14,973 nt of DNA from Aquifex sp. (GCA_003978875.1 QNXQ01000016.1:1-14973), one strand, 5' to 3'; numbered from the stretch's first letter, positions 1-7,644 are shown. Made by a program: numbers and translations. Notes: a model not told the origin generated them from the letters alone.

Positions 1-113
1 TTGAGCATCGGTTAGTTTAGGTTTCCTACCTCTCTTAGGTTGTTCCAGCCCCTGTGTTATAATAAATTTGTCAAAAATTTGGCTTAATCTCTCTATTAGT
101 TCTTTTGCTCCAT
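1..113 (-). pseudogene. Transposase N-terminus, apparently frameshifted, partial
   Basis: Read leftward from 120, one frame is open to the window edge and gives K-E-L-I-E-R-L-S-Q-I-F-D-K-F, followed by a basic patch PKRGRKPKLTD of the kind seen at DNA-binding N-termini of DDE transposases. That frame has no ATG and is closed upstream by TAA at 121-123. The only nearby ATG (111-113, after a weak AGGGA) runs into TAA after five codons (MEQKN). Adding one A to the four-A run just after GAG-CAA joins the two perfectly as MEQKELIERL. I infer a one-base deletion, a slippage site, or a sequencing error. The rest of the gene is outside the window. Confidence 0.6.
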
Positions 114-124
114 ACTTCCCTTAT

Positions 125-153
125 TTTACTTTTTCTCACCCAGCGTATATAAT
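125..153 (+). promoter_or_regulatory. Hybrid promoter at the IS edge, reading into manC
   Basis: TTTACT (125-130) and a consensus TATAAT (148-153) are separated by exactly 17 bases. The -35 and spacer lie inside the IS, and the first T of the -10 is the last base of the IS repeat, so the insertion itself seems to complete this sigma-70-type promoter. The predicted transcript would start near 160, about 19 bases before the manC ATG. The sequence match is clear; promoter activity is inferred. Confidence 0.6.
132..148. repeat. IS terminal inverted repeat, left copy
   Basis: TTTCTCACCCAGCGTAT is identical over 17 bases to the reverse complement of 14827-14843. The match ends exactly at base 148 (A follows here; T follows in the other copy), which places the IS boundary at or close to 148. 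Confidence 0.85.
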
Positions 154-178
154 ATTACTTTATTATGATTATGAAGAT

Positions 179-1540
179 ATGAAAGTAATTATCCTGAGCG
201 GTGGAAAGGGTACAAGACTTTGGCCACTCTCGAGGGAAAACTTCCCTAAACAGTTTATAAGACTTTTTTCAAAAAACTCACTCTTTCAGGAAACGGTAAA
301 AAGGGCTTTAAAACTTACAAGCGAAGATGAAATATTGGTAATCACGGGAGAAAAGTATGAATGGCTTATAAGGAGTGAACTCGAGGAAATAGGAACTGAG
401 AATGTTCAGGTAATTGTCGAACCTGTGGGGAGAAATACAGCACCGGCTATAGCTTTGGGTATAAAAAAGCTTCTCTCTCTGGAAACACCTCCCTCTGAGA
501 CGATTTTAGTTCTTCCATCAGACCATTTGATTAAAGAAGTGGACAAATTCGTTGAAGCCGTGAAAAAGGGAGAAAAAGTAGCGAAAGAGGGGTACATAGT
601 TCTCTTCGGTGAAAAACCTTCCTATCCGGAAACGGGATACGGGTATATAAGAATTGCGGATAACATAATCGAAAGTGTTTACGACGTTGAAAGGTTTGAA
701 GAAAAACCCGATTATGAAAAAGCCAAAGAATACGTATCCGACGGGAAACATTTGTGGAACTGCGGAATTTTTCTATTTACTTTAGAAAGAATTGTTAAAG
801 ACTATACTCAGCTCATGCCCGGAATAAGGCTAAATCTAAAGTATCAGGATTTTAAAGAAGCCTTTGAGGAGTTTCCGAATATATCCTTTGATTATGCAAT
901 TCTTGAAAAAACGAAAAAGCTTGCAGTAGTGAAGATGGAAGTGGGATGGAGTGATGTCGGTTCCTGGAAAGCGGTATACGATAACATGGCAAAAGATGTT
1001 AACGGAAACGTAATAGTGGGGGACGTTGAAATTCTACAAACCCAAAACTCTTTCCTCCTTTCTCAAGGTAAAAATCTAATCGCCTGTGTAGGACTCGAAG
1101 ACTTTGTAATAATTGGAACTGAAGATGCAACGCTAATTATCAGGAAAGAAGATTCCCAAAAGGTGAGGGAAATAGTAAAGGATTTAGAAAGGAAAGGAGA
1201 TGAAAGGGCTATAGAGCACATTACAATGTTTACTCCTTTCGGTAGTATAACCAAGCTTGAGAACGGGGAAAGATACAAGATAAGGAAGATAGTTGTAAAG
1301 AAAGGAAAGGAAATTCCTCTCAGAATGCATCACCACAGAACAGTTCACTTCATAATTCTCAAGGGAACTGCCGAGGTAAAAGTGGGAAATACCCAGAAGT
1401 ATTACCACGAAAACGAAAGCTTTTTTATACCTAAATCTGTACCTTATAAAATAATTAACGTAGGAAAGATACCTCTTGAAATGATAGAGGTTCAGAGCGG
1501 AGAGTATTTAGGAGAGGACGATGTTGAAACACTTGAATGA
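179..1540 (+). CDS. manC: Mannose-1-phosphate guanylyltransferase / mannose-6-phosphate isomerase (type II, bifunctional)
   Basis: A 453-residue cytoplasmic enzyme making GDP-mannose from mannose-1-phosphate and GTP; the C-terminal half of this family also interconverts fructose-6-P and mannose-6-P. The nucleotidyltransferase signature LSGGKGTRLWPLSREN begins at residue 6. A C-terminal cupin carries RMHHHRTVHF near residue 382 and ends in the family-typical IEVQSGEYLGEDD. GDP-mannose feeds surface polysaccharide or glycan synthesis. I chose the ATG at 179 because the frame stays open upstream only through IS sequence, and MKVIILSGGKGTR is the normal family start. No strong Shine-Dalgarno is visible. 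The 3' end overlaps the next gene by 20 bases. It is also called xanA or cpsB in some genomes. Confidence 0.93.
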   Translation: MKVIILSGGKGTRLWPLSRENFPKQFIRLFSKNSLFQETVKRALKLTSEDEILVITGEKYEWLIRSELEEIGTENVQVIVEPVGRNTAPAIALGIKKLLSLETPPSETILVLPSDHLIKEVDKFVEAVKKGEKVAKEGYIVLFGEKPSYPETGYGYIRIADNIIESVYDVERFEEKPDYEKAKEYVSDGKHLWNCGIFLFTLERIVKDYTQLMPGIRLNLKYQDFKEAFEEFPNISFDYAILEKTKKLAVVKMEVGWSDVGSWKAVYDNMAKDVNGNVIVGDVEILQTQNSFLLSQGKNLIACVGLEDFVIIGTEDATLIIRKEDSQKVREIVKDLERKGDERAIEHITMFTPFGSITKLENGERYKIRKIVVKKGKEIPLRMHHHRTVHFIILKGTAEVKVGNTQKYYHENESFFIPKSVPYKIINVGKIPLEMIEVQSGEYLGEDDVETLE

Positions 1541-2528
1541 AAAGTTCATTTATTACATGGCTGAGTACTTTTTTGAGTTTGAGAAGAGGAAACATTACTA
1601 CAAATTGGCAAATAATCTACTGGGTTCTTACGAAAAAGGGAAAAAGTTTAACAGGAGTCTGCTCAAAAGGGTAAAGGAGGATTTACATTTATGGATAGAT
1701 AATCCCAACCAAGTACAGGTATACTCGAGGTTTTTAAACGAAATAGAAAAAAACGGTGTTGAAAGTTTCGGGCAAGCCCTTGCTATTATACCTTTAATAA
1801 ACAACTATAGGGAAATATGGAAGGAGCTTGAAAGTGCTGAAAACAAAATAGAAAAGTTAAAGGAGTACATAGAAAAAATATCCAATTGTGAGCTGTGTAC
1901 CAGGGGCTTAGAGGGAGAAGAATTTTGGGGCTGTCTTCTTGAAAATGTTGACTTTTTCACAGCTACACAGATAGCCAATTTCTTTTTCAACGAGGAGTTT
2001 TTACCTCTAAATGAGGAGATAGCTGAAATATTAAAAATATCTCCAGAGAATTATTTTGAAGTTATTAAAAAACTTAAAGGGGCAAATCTCAGAAATGTTT
2101 ACGCCAGTCTTTACGTCCTTATTCAGAGAGACAGTATAAAAATCAATAACGTTAAGAAACTTTTAGGAATTAGTAGGGAAAGAGAGCTTTTGAAAGAGGT
2201 TTCCGAAGCGTGGAACTCAGGAGATTTTTACTTGGCTCACGAAATCCTCGAAGAAATATGGGGGCTTTTCAAAAACGAAGAAGTAAAGAAGTGTTATAGG
2301 GGACTGATAAGGGCTGCTATAGCTTTACATAGGTTAAAGGAAGGAAATGAGAAATCTGCTGTGAATGTAATCAAGCAAGCTTTGATGGATATGGTAAATT
2401 GTCCCGATAATTTCAGGGGTATAAACTTAGGCGAAATTAGGGCATACCTTGAAGAGGTATTGGGAACAAAGGAGCTTGGCAATCCTCCGGAGTTTAAATA
2501 TAATATTAAATCTGGAGAGGCGGCGTAG
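1521..2528 (+). CDS. Protein of unknown function with C-terminal DUF309 domain
   Basis: A 335-residue soluble, mostly helical, charged protein. Residues about 226-293 match the DUF309 pattern: AWNSGDFYLAHEILEEIWG, then RGLIRAAIALHRLKEGNEKSA. The first 220 residues are not recognisable to me; they contain CELC (123-126) and a further Cys at 138, a possible metal or redox site. DUF309 proteins are usually short and stand-alone, so the long N-terminal part is unusual. The start at 1521 is supported by GGAGAGG just upstream and lies 20 bases inside manC, suggesting translational coupling. The stop codon TAG (2526-2528) lies inside the tRNA gene, so the last 10 bases serve both. The molecular role is unknown. 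Confidence 0.8.
   Translation: MLKHLNEKFIYYMAEYFFEFEKRKHYYKLANNLLGSYEKGKKFNRSLLKRVKEDLHLWIDNPNQVQVYSRFLNEIEKNGVESFGQALAIIPLINNYREIWKELESAENKIEKLKEYIEKISNCELCTRGLEGEEFWGCLLENVDFFTATQIANFFFNEEFLPLNEEIAEILKISPENYFEVIKKLKGANLRNVYASLYVLIQRDSIKINNVKKLLGISRERELLKEVSEAWNSGDFYLAHEILEEIWGLFKNEEVKKCYRGLIRAAIALHRLKEGNEKSAVNVIKQALMDMVNCPDNFRGINLGEIRAYLEEVLGTKELGNPPEFKYNIKSGEAA
2476..2504 (+). promoter_or_regulatory. Sigma-70-type promoter for the tRNA gene, inside coding sequence
   Basis: TTGGCA (2476-2481, five of six matches) and a perfect TATAAT (2499-2504) are separated by 17 bases. The predicted start near 2511 is about 8 bases ahead of the mature tRNA 5' end. The promoter is embedded in the last codons of the DUF309 gene and may also serve the downstream ppiD-like gene. 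Confidence 0.7.
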
Positions 2529-2595
2529 CTCAGCTGGTCAGAGCGGGGATCTCATAAGTCCCAGGTCGGAGGTTCGAGTCCTCCCGCCGCCACCA
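2519..2595 (+). tRNA. tRNA with CAT anticodon, probably elongator tRNA-Met
   Basis: A complete cloverleaf is visible: acceptor GGCGGCG paired with CGCCGCC, D-stem GCTC/GAGC, anticodon stem GGGAT/GTCCC with loop CTCATAA (anticodon CAT), T-arm GGAGG-TTCGAGT-CCTCC, discriminator A and an encoded CCA. The first pair is G-C, so it is not the initiator, which has a mismatched first pair. A lysidine-modified tRNA-Ile (CAT) cannot be ruled out by eye, but elongator Met is more likely. The GC-rich stems suit a thermophile. The 5' ten bases overlap the upstream coding sequence. Confidence 0.93.
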
Positions 2596-2620
2596 TAAAA
2601 TCCTTAGTAAAATCTTATTC

Positions 2621-3940
2621 ATGTTCGGTTTTATTCATAAACACAAACGCTTGGGAATATTTCTCATAGCTTTGGCTTCGTTCTCTTTCCTCTTCTGGAT
2701 GTTCTCAGTTTCCGATGTAAAACAGATGCTCACGGGTAGTTCCTGTGTAGCTACAGTCAAAAGCGAATGTATAACAATAAGGGAATACAGGTTTGAACTT
2801 TTAAAGTATGCTAACCTTCTGGAAAATAACAATTTCCGCCCTGTAGTTAAAAGGTTTGTTCTTAACTCTTTGATAACCCGTGAAGTTCTTTACCAAAAGG
2901 CCAAGGAACTGGGTTGGTTCGTTTCGGATGAAGAAATTATAGAAAGTATAAAAAATAATGAACTCTTCAAAGAAGAAGGGAAATTTTCCTTGAAAAAATA
3001 TAAGGAGGTTTTGAATCGTTTTAACTTAACTCCGGAGGAATACGAAGAGATATTGAGAAAAAGCCTGATGGCACTTAAGGTAATGAACTTTATCAATTAC
3101 GGAGTTTATGTACTTCCAGATGAGATTGAAATCCAAAAGGCTTTCAGAACCGCCTATTTTGATGGAAAACTTTATTTGATAAGGTCAAAAGATGTAAAGG
3201 TGGACTACGAACCTACCGAGCAAGAGATAAGGAAGTATTACGAAGAGAATAAAGAGAAATTTAAGGAAAAGGGAAAAAGGGTAGTGTACGTTTGGGTTCT
3301 TGAAGATAAAGAGGTTGTTCAAGATTATTACAAACTTTTGAAAGAGGGAAAAACACCCGAAGGTTATAAAGAGCTCAGCGAGGTAAATCTGCCGCAAAGG
3401 GTAAAGAAAGTTGCAAATCAACTTAATGAAAGTAACAGATTAAAGCTCGTCAAGGAAAAGGACACTTATTACATACTCTTCTTTAAGGAACAGCAAAAAC
3501 CTAAGCTAAAACCCTTGGATGAGGTAAGAGAGGAGATAAGAGATATCCTTATAACCCGTGAAAAGGAAAAAAGCCTTGAAAAATATTCAAAGGAAGTTAA
3601 AGAAAAGCTGATAAAAGGAGAAAAGGTGGATATAAAACCATTAAAGGTTGAGAAGGCTTCCCTTGATGAAATAAGCAAAATTCTACGAATAGAGCAAAAG
3701 GATATACTCAAGCTCCTCTTTGGAAAGGAAAAAGTTTTTGGACCTTTTGTTGCCCTTAACGGCTATGGTATTTTGGTAATTGACAAAAGAGGTTTTAAAG
3801 AACTGGATAAGAAAAAGATTGATGAAATAGAGAAGGAAATAAAGGAAACCAAGTTTCAAGACATTATGGGATTTTATGTAGATTCACTTATAAAAGAGTA
3901 TAAGGTAAAGGTAAACGAAGAGCTTTTGAGCCGTTTCTAA
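2621..3940 (+). CDS. Membrane-anchored periplasmic folding factor, PpiD/SurA-like
   Basis: 439 residues. A short basic cytoplasmic tail (HKHKR) is followed by one membrane segment (about 11-30), and the rest should face the periplasm. Residues about 40-215 resemble the SurA/PpiD N-terminal chaperone domain: ITREVLYQKAKELGW, SLKKYKEVLNRFNLTPEEYEE, then EIRKYYEENKEKFK. The later part (about 220-415) looks like a shortened or degenerate parvulin region, ending in GPFVALNGYGILVIDKR. I do not see a convincing complete prolyl-isomerase active site, so the main role may be chaperoning exported proteins. It starts 25 bases after the tRNA and has no clear Shine-Dalgarno. Its stop overlaps the frdA stop by 4 bases on the opposite strand. 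Confidence 0.75.
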   Translation: MFGFIHKHKRLGIFLIALASFSFLFWMFSVSDVKQMLTGSSCVATVKSECITIREYRFELLKYANLLENNNFRPVVKRFVLNSLITREVLYQKAKELGWFVSDEEIIESIKNNELFKEEGKFSLKKYKEVLNRFNLTPEEYEEILRKSLMALKVMNFINYGVYVLPDEIEIQKAFRTAYFDGKLYLIRSKDVKVDYEPTEQEIRKYYEENKEKFKEKGKRVVYVWVLEDKEVVQDYYKLLKEGKTPEGYKELSEVNLPQRVKKVANQLNESNRLKLVKEKDTYYILFFKEQQKPKLKPLDEVREEIRDILITREKEKSLEKYSKEVKEKLIKGEKVDIKPLKVEKASLDEISKILRIEQKDILKLLFGKEKVFGPFVALNGYGILVIDKRGFKELDKKKIDEIEKEIKETKFQDIMGFYVDSLIKEYKVKVNEELLSRF

Positions 3941-5652
3941 TATTTTCTTTCCTCGGGTTTGTACTTCGTTATTTTTACCGGTATGTATTCCAGTTTTATA
4001 TTTCCGTCTTTATCGTAGTAGACTAAAGAGTGTTTAAGGAAGTTCTTATCATCCCTTTGAGGGTAATCTTCACGGGAGTGTCCGCCTCTGGATTCCCTTC
4101 TATGAAGGGCAGAATAAGCTACTACCCTTGCAAGTTCCAGCATATTTCTGAGTTCTAAAACTTCAATAAGGTTTGTATTGAACACTTTTGATTTGTCTAC
4201 CACAGGTATGTTTTCCCATCTCTCAAGAAGTTCCGACAGCTCTTCATAGGCTTCTCTTAAGGATTTCTCATCTCTAAATATTCCCACTTTAGCCCATGTA
4301 ATTTCTCCCATTTGTGCTCTTATCTCTGCGAGATTTTCCTTTCCTTCTCTCTTAAGAAGACTTTCTATAAACTCTTCCGATTTCTTCGCATCGCTTTCTT
4401 GTGCGGGTGCAAAATCCGTTTCTTTTACAAATTCCCTTACCGCTATACCACAATACTTACCAAAGACGATGAGTTCCGTCAAAGAATTTCCGCCCAGTCT
4501 ATTCGCTCCGTGAACCGAAACACAGGCACACTCTCCGACCGCGTAAAGTCCCTTAAGGGTAGTTTCCGAAGTTTTGTAATTAGTTATGTGAATTCCACCC
4601 ATACAGTAGTGGGCAGAAGGCCTTATGGGAACTAAATCCTTTACTGGGTCTACTCCTTCAAAGTCAATTGCTAACTGTCTTACCTGGGGTAATCTCTCCT
4701 TTATCTTCTCTTCACCCAGGTGTCTCAAATCCAGGTAAACGTAACCCCTTGCTCCTGTTCCTACTCCTCTGCCTTCCCTTATTTCGGTTTCTATTGCCCT
4801 TGAAACTATATCTCTTGGAGCGAGTTCCATTTTATCGGGAGCGTATCGTTTCATAAATCTCTCTCCTTCTCTGTTGAGTAGATATCCTCCTTCACCTCTA
4901 CATGCTTCTGAAAGGAGAATTCCCGTTTTTGCCAATCCGGTCGGGTGGAATTGTATGAACTCCATGTCTTTTAGAGGAACTCCTGCTCTTAAGGCTACCG
5001 CTTGTCCGTCTCCTGTATTTCCTATAGCGTTAGTACTTCTGAACCAGTAGATCCTTGCAAATCCGCCCGTAGCAAGAATTACCGCTTTTGCTCTCAAAAA
5101 TAAAACTTCACCGTTCCTAATATCGTAAACGGTAACTCCTTTAACTCTTTCTCCATCGTGGATTAAATCCAAAAGGAAGTATTCGTTGAAAAAGGTTATA
5201 TTGTCTCTTGCAATAGCCTGTTCGAATAGAGTGTGTAGTAAAACGTGTCCCGTTTTATCGGCTGCAAAAACGGTTCTAGGGAAAGATGCACCACCGAAGG
5301 GTCTCTGGGCTATTCTCCCATCCGGAAGTCTTGAGAAAGGAACACCCCATCTATCCAGTTCGTAAATTATTTCGGGAGCTTTTTCGGTCATAAAAAAGAC
5401 TGCATCCTGGTCTGCTAAAAAGTCAGAACCCTTGATAGTGTCGTAAGCGTGAACCTCAGGATTATCGTCCGGGATGGTATTTCCTAAAGCGGCATTCATG
5501 CCTCCTTGGGCTGCTCCGGTATGGGAGCGCGTGGGATAAACTTTAGAAACTACAGCTACTTTAATGTTAGGGTCATTTGCTATCTCTATAGCAGTTCTCA
5601 GTCCTGCTCCACCACCACCGATAACTACCGCATCGTATTTTTCAACAATCAT
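3937..5652 (-). CDS. frdA: Fumarate reductase / succinate dehydrogenase flavoprotein subunit
   Basis: 571 residues, the FAD-carrying catalytic subunit that interconverts fumarate and succinate. In an Aquificales-type organism this would run toward succinate in the reductive TCA cycle. Visible motifs are the dinucleotide fold GGGGAGLRTA (12-21), the FAD-linking TRSHTGAAQGG (His44), active-site HPTG (236-239), APRDIVSRA (279-287) with catalytic-type arginines, HYCMGG (348-353) and RLGGNSLTE (385-393). No iron-sulfur (FrdB) or membrane-anchor gene is adjacent, so its partners must be encoded elsewhere. It lies 22 bases after purB on the same strand, probably co-transcribed. I cannot tell the physiological direction from sequence alone. 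Confidence 0.93.
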   Translation of the reverse strand: MIVEKYDAVVIGGGGAGLRTAIEIANDPNIKVAVVSKVYPTRSHTGAAQGGMNAALGNTIPDDNPEVHAYDTIKGSDFLADQDAVFFMTEKAPEIIYELDRWGVPFSRLPDGRIAQRPFGGASFPRTVFAADKTGHVLLHTLFEQAIARDNITFFNEYFLLDLIHDGERVKGVTVYDIRNGEVLFLRAKAVILATGGFARIYWFRSTNAIGNTGDGQAVALRAGVPLKDMEFIQFHPTGLAKTGILLSEACRGEGGYLLNREGERFMKRYAPDKMELAPRDIVSRAIETEIREGRGVGTGARGYVYLDLRHLGEEKIKERLPQVRQLAIDFEGVDPVKDLVPIRPSAHYCMGGIHITNYKTSETTLKGLYAVGECACVSVHGANRLGGNSLTELIVFGKYCGIAVREFVKETDFAPAQESDAKKSEEFIESLLKREGKENLAEIRAQMGEITWAKVGIFRDEKSLREAYEELSELLERWENIPVVDKSKVFNTNLIEVLELRNMLELARVVAYSALHRRESRGGHSREDYPQRDDKNFLKHSLVYYDKDGNIKLEYIPVKITKYKPEERKY

Positions 5653-5674
5653 AGGTTTATTTTATAACTCAGTT

Positions 5675-6988
5675 TTATTCTGATGAATTACCAAAAACCT
5701 TTTTATAAACATAATCCCTATTTTTTAGGAATTCCCAAGGGTCTAAAGCTTTCTCTATTTCTTCCTTACTCAAGTGTTTCATTACCTCCTCATCTTCAAG
5801 TAAAGCTTCCTTAAAGGATTTTTCACTTTCCCAGGCTTTCATGGCACACCTTTGAACTATGTCGTAAGCGTAGTCTCTTGAAAGTCCCTTTTCCGTCAAG
5901 AGTACTAAAATCCTGGATGATGCGTAGAGACCCTCTGATAGTTCCATATTCTTTTTCATTCTCTCCTTGTTAACCACAAGACCCTTTAATATGTCATGGA
6001 AGAGATTCAATATGTAATCCAGGGCTATGAATGAGTCAGGAAGAATTACCCTTTCAACCGAAGAGTGGGAAATATCCCTCTCATGCCATAAAGCTATATC
6101 CTCCATGGCAGGTATAGAGTTTGCCCTTATTACTCTCGCAAGCCCACATATCCTTTCCGAGTGAATAGGGTTCTTTTTGTGTGGCATTGCCGAAGAACCT
6201 CTTTGGCCTTTGGTAAAGGGTTCAAGGACTTCCAGAACTTCCGTTCTCTGAAGATGGCGAATCTCTGTAGCGAATTTTTCAAGTGAACTGGCTATTAAAC
6301 CCAAAGTGGTAATTAAATGGGCATGCCTATCTCTGTGTACTATCTGTGTAGAAGCAGGTTCGATTTTAAGTCCCAGCTCTTCTAGAGCTAATTTTTCCAC
6401 TTCCGGTGGTATGTTCGAATATGTACCTACCGCTCCTGCTATCTTACCGTACAGAATATTTTCCTTTGCTTTTAGGAGTCTCTCTTTATGTCTTTTCATC
6501 TCATCGTACCATACACACATCTTGAGCCCAAAGGTGTAGGGTTCTGCGTGAACTCCGTGAGTTCTTCCCATCATCAGGGTATCTTTATGTTTAAAAGCGA
6601 GTCTCTTTATCTCTTCCATTACGTTATCTATATCCTTAAGAATTATCTCGATAGCTTCTCTTATGAGAAGTGCAAGTGCAGTATCTACTACGTCGGATGA
6701 GGTAAGTCCCATATGTATATACCTTCCTTCCTCTCCTACCTGCTGGGCTATCACGGAAACGAAAGCCAGGACGTCGTGTTTAAATACCTTTTCTTTTTCC
6801 TTTATTCTCTCTACTACTTCTTCGTCAACGTAGGTTTTCTCTTCGATTTTCTTTAGAGCTTCGGTTGGGATTTTTCCCAGTTTGTTCCAAGCTCTACATA
6901 CAGCTATTTCTACATCAAGCCACTTGCGGAATTTATTGACCTCATTCCATACCTCTCCCATTTCTTTACGGGTGTATCTTTCAATCAT
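5675..6988 (-). CDS. purB: Adenylosuccinate lyase
   Basis: 437 residues, the usual length for the Bacillus/Thermotoga-type enzyme. It cleaves SAICAR and adenylosuccinate, releasing fumarate, at two steps of purine synthesis. Signatures are TSSDVVDTA (96-104), GRTHGVHAEP (141-150) and the fumarase/lyase superfamily loop GSSAMPHKKNP (264-274), which carries the catalytic serine. The N-terminus MIERYTRKEM is family-typical, supporting the ATG at 6988, although the upstream ribosome site is weak. It probably forms a two-gene unit with frdA, whose substrate is the fumarate released here. The stump of an outer-membrane protein gene ends 32 bases upstream. Confidence 0.95.
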   Translation of the reverse strand: MIERYTRKEMGEVWNEVNKFRKWLDVEIAVCRAWNKLGKIPTEALKKIEEKTYVDEEVVERIKEKEKVFKHDVLAFVSVIAQQVGEEGRYIHMGLTSSDVVDTALALLIREAIEIILKDIDNVMEEIKRLAFKHKDTLMMGRTHGVHAEPYTFGLKMCVWYDEMKRHKERLLKAKENILYGKIAGAVGTYSNIPPEVEKLALEELGLKIEPASTQIVHRDRHAHLITTLGLIASSLEKFATEIRHLQRTEVLEVLEPFTKGQRGSSAMPHKKNPIHSERICGLARVIRANSIPAMEDIALWHERDISHSSVERVILPDSFIALDYILNLFHDILKGLVVNKERMKKNMELSEGLYASSRILVLLTEKGLSRDYAYDIVQRCAMKAWESEKSFKEALLEDEEVMKHLSKEEIEKALDPWEFLKNRDYVYKKVFGNSSE

Positions 6989-7020
6989 AGGAAATAGGAT
7001 AACAAAGAAAAGGAGTGTAT

Positions 7021-7188
7021 CTAGAACACGAAGCGGAACTGGACAGTAAAGGCGTTATTGTCTATCTCGCTTCTTTCTTCCTTGATTATTTGATACTCAA
7101 AGGTAAGACCCATTAACTTGGCTTTGGTATACCATATGTTGAAACCGATGGGATATAGAAAATGAAAATAAAAAGTTATTCCAAAGTT
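7021..7188 (-). pseudogene. C-terminal stump of an outer-membrane beta-barrel (porin-like) protein
   Basis: An open frame of 55 codons without a start codon, closed upstream by TAA at 7189-7191 and ending in TAG at 7021-7023. It begins NFGITFYFHF and ends NNAFTVQFRFVF. The alternating hydrophobic/polar strands and the terminal aromatic residue are the hallmark of the last strands and sorting signal of outer-membrane barrels. Only about 30 bases separate it from the DUF302 gene, so the rest of the barrel is missing, presumably deleted or displaced. It is too short and lacks a signal peptide, so I call it a remnant. It was recognised by pattern, not by alignment. Confidence 0.6.
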
Positions 7189-7217
7189 TTAAAAAATTTT
7201 AATAAAGAAGATAAACA

Positions 7218-7601
7218 TTACTTAGCTGCTTCTTCCATTATAGTTTTTATCGTATCTTCAATCTCCTTAGCAAGTTCTTTAAACTCTTCAGCGTTATACA
7301 TATTTAATAGTTCAGTAGGAGCTATAGTACTGAGAACTACTTTTCCGTTTTGTTCGTATACAGATATTCTACAGGGCATAGCTGTTGAGATTTCCGCTCT
7401 CTTTGAAAGAACAGTGCTGGCAGCTTTGGGTTGACATATTTCTACAATTGTACACTTATAATTGATGGGCATTCCCTTACTCTCCAAAATTTTGTGAACT
7501 TCGTGAACTGACATTACACCAAAACCTTTCTCTTTTGATTTCTCCTGAACTGCTTGAACAACTTGGTCAAAATCCTTATTGCTTTCGACATTTATTAACA
7601 T
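7218..7601 (-). CDS. DUF302 family protein
   Basis: 127 residues, soluble and without a signal peptide. The layout fits DUF302: an N-terminal strand and helix (NKDFDQVVQAVQEKSKEKGF), the KGMPINYKCTIVEICQPKAAS core, then AMPCRISVYEQNGKVVLSTI. The family has known structures but no settled function. It often lies beside metal- or sulfur-handling genes, and here it is divergent from a copper cluster. I chose the ATG at 7601 because a strong AAGGAGGTG lies 6 bases upstream; a longer TTG-initiated reading would run through that ribosome site. Cysteines at CTIVEIC could matter for metal binding, but this is speculation. Confidence 0.8.
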   Translation of the reverse strand: MLINVESNKDFDQVVQAVQEKSKEKGFGVMSVHEVHKILESKGMPINYKCTIVEICQPKAASTVLSKRAEISTAMPCRISVYEQNGKVVLSTIAPTELLNMYNAEEFKELAKEIEDTIKTIMEEAAK

Positions 7602-7644
7602 TTCATCCACCTCCTTATATATTTTTATTATCAATAAATAGTAA

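Larger units (their letters stand above)
1..148 (-). mobile_element. Left insertion sequence, terminal part
   Basis: This is the transposase-start end of an insertion sequence that continues beyond base 1. Its outer limit is set by a 17-base repeat (132-148) that recurs inverted at 14827-14843, where a transposase C-terminus lies just inside. The two pieces therefore look like opposite ends of two copies of one IS in the same orientation. I cannot name the IS family. No target duplication can be tested because the other end of this copy is outside the window. Confidence 0.75.

Noticed and set aside
68..178. A longer manC with 37 extra N-terminal residues
   Set aside because: The extension is read through IS sequence and its terminal repeat, and the family N-terminus MKVIILSGGKGTR begins at 179.
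4312..4856. Plus-strand open frames inside frdA
   Set aside because: They are antisense shadows of a clear FrdA coding sequence, with no recognisable domains or ribosome sites.
7188..7217. Terminator after the DUF302 gene
   Set aside because: The stretch is just A/T runs (AAAATTTTTTAAAA-like) with no GC stem, so it does not qualify as an intrinsic terminator.
7602..7634. A TTG-initiated longer DUF302 protein
   Set aside because: The extra codons cover the AAGGAGGTG that serves the ATG at 7601.
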